Assembly (NCBI GenBank): GCA_036375165.1
Contig: DASUSI010000132.1
Span: 1-43,867, forward strand
Direction: 5' to 3'
DNA: 43,867 nucleotides
Source: WHSM01 sp036375165
GTDB taxonomy: Bacteria; Actinomycetota; Actinomycetes; Mycobacteriales; Micromonosporaceae
Part shown: positions 39,351 through 43,867 of the stretch, piece after piece
How the letters are laid out: every line of letters starts with the position of its first letter
Position numbering within the stretch: position 1 is the first letter of the stretch
Notes under the pieces: generated by a model
The model's input: only the letters and a program-made list of their open reading frames with translations
The model's database searches: none
What the model was told of the DNA's origin: nothing
Position numbers and translations under genes: made by a program

Positions 39351-40094
39351 CTACCGCACGCCCCGGGCGAACTGCCGGGCCGACCAGAACACGGCGAGCA
39401 GAGCGAGCCCCCCGAGGATGATCCCAGACTGCCAGATGCTGTCATCGGACAGTCTTCCCGCGAACAGCGCCTTGGACGCGTCGACCGCCCACGCGAACGG
39501 GTTGAAGTTCGCGATCGTCTGCAGCCACTTCGGAGCGAGCGACAGCGGCAGCAGGATGCCCGACAGCAACAACAGCGGTTGGCTCACCGCGTTCGCCAGT
39601 GGTGCCAGCGCGTCCTCGCTACGCAGGATCAGCGACACGGCGTACGACAGCGAGGTGCACAGCAGTCCGATCACCGCCAGCAGCACCAGGGTCAGCAGCA
39701 GCGGTACGACCCGTACCGACAGCCCGAACGGGATCGCCAGCAGCACCAGCACCACCGCCTGGAACAGCAGCACCGCGATGTCCCGCGCGGCCCGGCCGAG
39801 CAGCAGCGCGAGCCGGCTCACCGGGGTGACCCGCATCCGCTCGATCACCCCGGCACGCAGTTCCGCGATCAGTCCGAACCCGACGAACATGGTGCTGAAC
39901 ATCGCCAGCATCACGAGCAGTGCGGGTACGAAGATCTTGTAGGCGTCGTCACCGAACAACGGCTTCAGCAACGGCCCGAACAGCAACAGGAAGAACAGCG
40001 GCTGCATCAGCATCACGACCACCCACACCGGCTGGCGCACGGTGAGGCTCATCGATCTGGCAAAGACCAGCCAGGTGTCACGCAACAGTTTCAT
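39351..40094 (-). CDS. ABC-2 type exporter permease (DrrB-like)
   Basis: The 247-residue protein has six membrane segments, among them VWVVVMLMQPLFFLLLFGPL, IFVPALLVMLAMFSTMFVGF, IAVLLFQAVVLVLLAIPFGL and LLLTLVLLAVIGLLCTS. Between the second and third lies the conserved GLIAELRAGVIERMRVTPVS loop of the ABC-2 family. NPFAWAVDASKALFAGRLSD is the usual last-loop motif. It lies 18 bases downstream of its ATPase gene. By analogy with daunorubicin exporters it probably exports a hydrophobic compound, but the substrate is unknown. Confidence 0.93.
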   Translation of the reverse strand: MKLLRDTWLVFARSMSLTVRQPVWVVVMLMQPLFFLLLFGPLLKPLFGDDAYKIFVPALLVMLAMFSTMFVGFGLIAELRAGVIERMRVTPVSRLALLLGRAARDIAVLLFQAVVLVLLAIPFGLSVRVVPLLLTLVLLAVIGLLCTSLSYAVSLILRSEDALAPLANAVSQPLLLLSGILLPLSLAPKWLQTIANFNPFAWAVDASKALFAGRLSDDSIWQSGIILGGLALLAVFWSARQFARGVR

Positions 40095-40112
40095 GATCGG
40101 AACTCCGGGGGG

Positions 40113-41075
40113 TCAGGCGGCGTCTTCGCGCAGCAAACGGCCGGTCTTGGCGAGGAACACGTCATCGAGGCTCGGCCGGTGCAGTTCCACCGAGGTGAAC
40201 TCCACCCCCGCCGCATCGAGGACACGCATGATCTGCGGCATCGCGGTGGCGCCCTGGTCGACGTACAACCGCAGGCCGGATTCGAGCTGCTCGGAGTCCC
40301 TGAGATAGGGCTCCCCCTTGAGAGCGGTCGCCGCGTCCGCGACCCGCCCGGCCATTCCCAGGGTGACCACGTCACCGGCGATCTCGCGCTTGAGGTCCCC
40401 GGACGTGCCCTCCGCCACCACCTGACCGTGGTCGATGATCGCGATCCGGTCGCAGAGTGCGTCGGCCTCCTCCAGGTAATGGGTGGTCAGGAAGACGGTC
40501 ATGCCCTCGTTCCGGAGTCGCCGGATCTCGTCCCACATGTGCGCCCGGCTCTGCGGGTCTAGCCCGGTGGTGGGCTCGTCCAGGAACAGCAGGCGGGGCC
40601 GGTGCACGATGCCGAGCGCGATGTCGACCCGGCGGCGCTGGCCCCCGGAGTAGGTCTTGCACCTGCGGTCGGCGAAGCTGTCCAACTGGAACCCGGTGAT
40701 CGCGGCGGCGGCCCGCTCCCGGGCCTGCGCCTTGCCCATCCCGTACAGCCGGCCCTGGAGCACCAGTTCCTCGCGTGCGGTCACGTCATCCCAGGTGGCA
40801 CCGCCCTGTGCCACGTACCCGATCCGGTGACGCACCTCCCCCGGCTCCCGCCGCAGGTCGGCCCCTGCCAGCGTGGCTTCGCCGCCGTCCGGTTCCAGAA
40901 GCGTGGCGAGCATCCGCAACGTGGTGGTCTTACCCGCCCCGTTGGGTCCGAGGAAGCCGAAGACCTCCCCTTCCCCGACCTTCAGGTCGACGCCACGCAC
41001 CGCCTCGACCACACCGCCCCGGGTCTTGAAGCTTTTGCGCAGCGCGCTCGTCTCGATCATTCCGTCGGTCGTCAT
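40113..41075 (-). CDS. ABC transporter ATP-binding protein (DrrA-like)
   Basis: The 320-residue ATPase has Walker A FGFLGPNGAGKTTTLRMLAT, the Q loop IGYVAQGGATWDDVT, signature KTYSGGQRRRVDIALGIVHR, Walker B LLFLDEPTTGLDPQSRAHMW and the switch His in VFLTTHYLEEADALC. The C-terminal DrrA domain of about 80 residues ends SLDDVFLAKTGRLLREDAA. ATG 41075 is chosen with GGAGA six bases upstream; the longer frame runs into the padR gene end. It forms an exporter with the downstream DrrB-like permease. Confidence 0.94.
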   Translation of the reverse strand: MTTDGMIETSALRKSFKTRGGVVEAVRGVDLKVGEGEVFGFLGPNGAGKTTTLRMLATLLEPDGGEATLAGADLRREPGEVRHRIGYVAQGGATWDDVTAREELVLQGRLYGMGKAQARERAAAAITGFQLDSFADRRCKTYSGGQRRRVDIALGIVHRPRLLFLDEPTTGLDPQSRAHMWDEIRRLRNEGMTVFLTTHYLEEADALCDRIAIIDHGQVVAEGTSGDLKREIAGDVVTLGMAGRVADAATALKGEPYLRDSEQLESGLRLYVDQGATAMPQIMRVLDAAGVEFTSVELHRPSLDDVFLAKTGRLLREDAA

Positions 41076-41178
41076 TCGGTCTCCGTTCAGTCCCCGTGTC
41101 TCGGCGCGACCGAACCGCGCCAGTCCCCCGGTCGTCGCATCAGTCTTGATACCGGGACCGTACGACAGTTCCGTGAAA

Positions 41179-41757
41179 TCAGTCAAATTTGATTAATCCA
41201 TTCGAGTCATCTTCGAACTCTCCGCGCTCCACCCGTTCCGCCACCCGCTCGCACCACTCGATCTCCCCCTCGGACCGGGCGATCCACAGCCGGAACATCT
41301 CGGCCACGTGGGACGGGGTGTCCGGGTCCAGGAAACCCTCGTCGGCGACCTGTCGGAGCTGGTCACAGTTCAGCCGCAGCACCTTGGCACGGTTGCGCAG
41401 CGCGGCCGCCGCCTCGCGGGCGGACAGCACCGGCAGGAAACTCATCGCCGCCACGAACGGGTCCACCGGCTGCCGGTACTCCCACCAGTAACGCCGCAGC
41501 ATCTCCTGGAAAACCCGTTCCCCCGACGCGGTGATCCGGTACGGGGTACGGGCCGGGCGGTTGCCGACCTGCTCAGGCTCGGCCGCCTCCAGCAAGCCTT
41601 CCTCGGCGAGCTTCTTCAGACTGTGGTAGATCGACCCGGGCTGCAGGTTCGCCCATTCGTCGACCCGCCAGGACAGTAACTCACGGCGCACCTCGTAGCC
41701 GTGTACGGGTTGCGCCATCCGGACCAGGCCGAGGATCAGCAGGCGTGTCATGGACAT
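41179..41757 (-). CDS. PadR-family transcriptional regulator
   Basis: The 192-residue protein has the PadR winged helix in residues 1-85 (LLILGLVRMAQPVHGYEVRR, NLQPGSIYHSLKKLAEEGLL and YRITASGERVFQEML). A C-terminal helical dimerisation domain follows (LSAREAAAALRNRAKVLRLN, AEMFRLWIARSEGEIEWCER). PadR regulators often sit beside and repress ABC drug exporters, and here it is the first gene of the leftward padR-drrA-drrB cluster. Likely ligand: the exported compound. AT-rich islands at 41183-41197 and 41767-41785 resemble each other and may be operators. Confidence 0.92.
   Translation of the reverse strand: MSMTRLLILGLVRMAQPVHGYEVRRELLSWRVDEWANLQPGSIYHSLKKLAEEGLLEAAEPEQVGNRPARTPYRITASGERVFQEMLRRYWWEYRQPVDPFVAAMSFLPVLSAREAAAALRNRAKVLRLNCDQLRQVADEGFLDPDTPSHVAEMFRLWIARSEGEIEWCERVAERVERGEFEDDSNGLIKFD
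41183..41197. promoter_or_regulatory. Candidate PadR operator between padR and drrA
   Basis: TCAAATTTGA (41183-41192) is a perfect 10-bp palindrome followed by TTAAT, in the 3' end of padR and upstream of drrA. A similar CAACTTTGACTATT lies upstream of padR at about 41772-41785, next to ATCGT-CGT-ACGAT (41756-41768). The likeness suggests one regulator binds both. Confidence 0.35.
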
Positions 41758-41900
41758 CGTCGTACGATATCCAACTTTGACTATTCGACTGTCATCTAAG
41801 TGGGGCCGGGATGATCGATCACATCGCGCAACTCACATCTGAACTGGACGTCACCCCGGCTTAGACTCCAGGCAGCCGAAGGGCAGGAGGTGGCACGAGA

Positions 41901-43661
41901 GTGCGCAAGGTGCTCATCGCCAACCGGGGCGAGATCGCGGTACGGGTGGTGCGCGCATGCCGCGACGCCGGTATCGGGAGCGTCGCCGTCTACGCGGACT
42001 CCGACCGGGACGCGATCCACGCCAGGCTGGCCGACGAGGCGTACGCACTGGGCGGCGACACACCCGGCGAGACCTACCTGCGGATCGACAAACTGGTCGA
42101 GGTCGCGCGGCGGTCCGGGGCAGACGGCGTACACCCCGGCTACGGCTTCCTGGCCGAGAACGCCGACTTCGCGCAGGCGGTGATCGACGCCGGACTGACC
42201 TGGATCGGTCCCAGCCCGCAGGCGATCCGGGACCTCGGCGACAAGGTCACGGCCCGGCACATCGCGGCGAAGGCCGGCGCGCCCCTGGTGGCCGGCACAC
42301 CGGACCCGGTGAGCGGCCCGGACGAAGTGGTCGCCTTCGCCGGGGAACACGGGCTTCCGATCGCGATCAAGGCGGCGTTCGGAGGCGGTGGCCGGGGCCT
42401 GAAGGTGGCCCACACCATGGCCGAGATCCCTGAGCTGTACGCCAGCGCGGTCCGCGAAGCGGAGACGGCGTTCGGCCGGGGCGAGTGCTTTGTGGAGCGC
42501 TACCTGGACAAGCCACGCCACGTCGAGGCTCAGGTGCTCGCCGACCAGCACGGCAACGTGACAGTGGTCGGCACCCGCGACTGCTCCCTGCAACGCCGGC
42601 ACCAGAAGCTCGTGGAGGAGGCACCCGCGCCGTTCCTGACCGGGACACAGCGGCAGACCATCCACGACGCCGCCAAGGCGATCTGCCGCGCGGCCGGCTA
42701 CCACGGCGCGGGCACCGTGGAGTTCCTGGTCGGGAACGACGGAACCATCTCCTTCCTCGAAGTGAACACCCGGCTCCAGGTGGAGCACCCGGTCACCGAG
42801 GAGACCGCCGGCATCGACCTGGTACGCGAGCAGTTCCGGATCGCGGACGGCGAACCGCTGCGGTTCACCGAGGACCCGACGCCGCGCGGCCACTCGTTCG
42901 AGTTCCGGATCAACGGCGAGGATCCGGGACGCAACTTCCTGCCGGCTCCCGGCACGCTGACCAGGTTCGTACCGCCGTCCGGACCCGGGGTGCGGGTGGA
43001 CGCCGGAGTGGAGTCCGGCGCCATGATCGGCGGCAATTTCGATTCGCTGCTGGCCAAACTGATCGTGACCGGCGAGGACCGGCAACAGGCCCTGCAACGA
43101 GCCCGCCGGGCGCTCGACGAGATGGTGGCGGACGGAATGGCCACCGCCCTGCCGTTCCACCGTGCGGTGGTCCGGGATCCGGCGTTCGCCCCGGCGGACC
43201 GGGACCAGCCGTTCACCGTCCACACCCGATGGATCGAGACCGAGTGGCGTGCCGACCTCCCGCCGTTCCAGGCGACAACCGGACCGGTGGCCCAGGTACC
43301 CGAACGCGAGACCGTGGTCGTGGAGGTGAACGGCAAGCGACTGGAGGTCTCACTGCCCGGAGGGCTCGCCACGGGTGGCGGATCCGGTTCGGCCCGGCCG
43401 GAGCCCCGGCGTCGGGGACGCGGCGGCACCGGTGCTGCCGCGAGCGGAGACACGCTGACCAGCCCGATGCAGGGCACCATCGTGAAGATCGCCGTGGCCG
43501 ACGGCCAGCAGGTCGCGGAAGGCGAACTGGTCGTGGTGCTGGAGGCGATGAAGATGGAGCAGCCGTTGACAGCGCACAAGGCGGGCACCATTGCCGGTCT
43601 GGCGGCGTCGGTGGGCGACGTGGTCTCCTCCGGTGCGACGATCTGCGAGATCAAGGGCTGA
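41901..43661 (+). CDS. accA3: Acyl-CoA carboxylase alpha subunit (biotin carboxylase plus biotin carrier)
   Basis: The 586-residue protein carboxylates its own biotin using ATP and bicarbonate. Biotin carboxylase spans residues 1-445: VLIANRGEIAVRVVRACRDA, GVHPGYGFLAENADFAQAVI, IAIKAAFGGGGRGLKVAHTM (ATP-grasp), ERYLDKPRHVEAQVLAD and FLEVNTRLQVEHPVTEETAG. A linker and a biotin carrier domain follow, with SPMQGTIVKIAVADGQQVAE and VVLEAMKMEQPLTAH, where the K of AMKM carries biotin. The GTG start has AGGAGGTGG upstream. It should work with AccD5 and AccE upstream and be biotinylated by BirA. Confidence 0.95.
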   Translation: MRKVLIANRGEIAVRVVRACRDAGIGSVAVYADSDRDAIHARLADEAYALGGDTPGETYLRIDKLVEVARRSGADGVHPGYGFLAENADFAQAVIDAGLTWIGPSPQAIRDLGDKVTARHIAAKAGAPLVAGTPDPVSGPDEVVAFAGEHGLPIAIKAAFGGGGRGLKVAHTMAEIPELYASAVREAETAFGRGECFVERYLDKPRHVEAQVLADQHGNVTVVGTRDCSLQRRHQKLVEEAPAPFLTGTQRQTIHDAAKAICRAAGYHGAGTVEFLVGNDGTISFLEVNTRLQVEHPVTEETAGIDLVREQFRIADGEPLRFTEDPTPRGHSFEFRINGEDPGRNFLPAPGTLTRFVPPSGPGVRVDAGVESGAMIGGNFDSLLAKLIVTGEDRQQALQRARRALDEMVADGMATALPFHRAVVRDPAFAPADRDQPFTVHTRWIETEWRADLPPFQATTGPVAQVPERETVVVEVNGKRLEVSLPGGLATGGGSGSARPEPRRRGRGGTGAAASGDTLTSPMQGTIVKIAVADGQQVAEGELVVVLEAMKMEQPLTAHKAGTIAGLAASVGDVVSSGATICEIKG

Positions 43662-43741
43662 CCAGTCCGCGCCGGCCCGTAACTTGTGGCCAACCGCGAT
43701 ACTGTCTCCTGAGCCCTCATCACCTACCCCCAGACGGAGCG

Positions 43742-43867
43742 ATGGCGCGCACCCTGAAAGTGTCGTCGGTTGAGTACGGCGCGTTCCCGACGATCCGCGA
43801 GGCAGTCGAGGCAGCCCCGGACGACGCCGTGATTTCGGTGGGTGCCGGTGAGTACCTGGATTCCCTG
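43742..43867 (+). CDS. N-terminal fragment, probable right-handed beta-helix protein (runs off the window)
   Basis: The 42 visible residues begin MARTLKVSSVEYGAFPTIRE and continue AVEAAPDDAVISVGAGEYLD. The AFPTIREAVEAAPDDAVISV-GAGEY pattern is the usual opening of pectate-lyase-like parallel beta-helix proteins, in which the first turn reads like a sugar-lyase entry motif. Larger actinobacterial homologues often carry a C-terminal AAA+ ATPase, which would lie outside the window. A short GGAG lies upstream of the ATG. Confidence 0.65.
   Translation, partial: MARTLKVSSVEYGAFPTIREAVEAAPDDAVISVGAGEYLDSL

Overview
The window is high-GC actinobacterial DNA. Gene content and gene order point to a Micromonosporaceae-like organism (Micromonospora or Salinispora type); this is inferred from gene families, not from a marker gene. 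No rRNA, tRNA, CRISPR array or replication origin was seen.

Region A (1-4700) is an accessory strip with lower GC and many broken genes. It holds a frameshifted IS630-type transposase remnant, a two-gene module of a small basic protein and a helix-turn-helix protein that resembles a toxin-antitoxin pair, and a leftward array of an XRE/DUF5753 regulator with three DUF397 genes. That array contains a decapitated, triply frameshifted second regulator and the stub of a fourth DUF397 gene.

Region B (4700-16210) looks like a membrane and ion-stress island: a GPP34 (GOLPH3-like) protein, a small helical protein, an unrecognised membrane protein, a CPA1-type Na+/H+ antiporter, a decayed RNA 2'-phosphotransferase (kptA), three CNNM/CorC-type (DUF21 plus CBS) transporters with a MerR regulator, a Spo0M-like protein, a 74-residue protein that appears to start at ATT, and a membrane protein built of eight 26-residue repeats. 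Several unusually strong palindromes sit between these genes.

Region C (16210-31320) is more ordinary chromosome: acetoacetyl-CoA synthetase, an acyl-CoA thioesterase, a DUF574-type methyltransferase, an acyl-CoA dehydrogenase, UDP-glucose dehydrogenase, a very large SCO7613-type membrane protein, an adenylate-kinase-like enzyme, a HAD phosphatase with purE and purK, and a two-gene HTH/Clp-N operon with two matching operators.

Region D (31578-43867) follows an order known from mycobacteria (fadE25, purE, purK, gtrA, birA, accD5, accE5, maf, accA3). Here the GtrA protein is fused to a MaoC-like domain, an ornithine aminotransferase/dimethylargininase operon sits between accE and maf, and an O-methyltransferase plus a PadR/DrrA/DrrB-like ABC exporter sits between maf and the biotin-carboxylase gene. 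BirA would biotinylate the carboxylase alpha subunit, which works with AccD5 and AccE. The window ends inside a gene whose N terminus looks like the start of a beta-helix protein.

The best candidates for something undescribed are three identical-spacing 17-bp palindromes that contain both stop codons of a convergent gene pair (32652-32726), the 26-residue repeat membrane protein, the ATT-start gene, and the GtrA-MaoC fusion.
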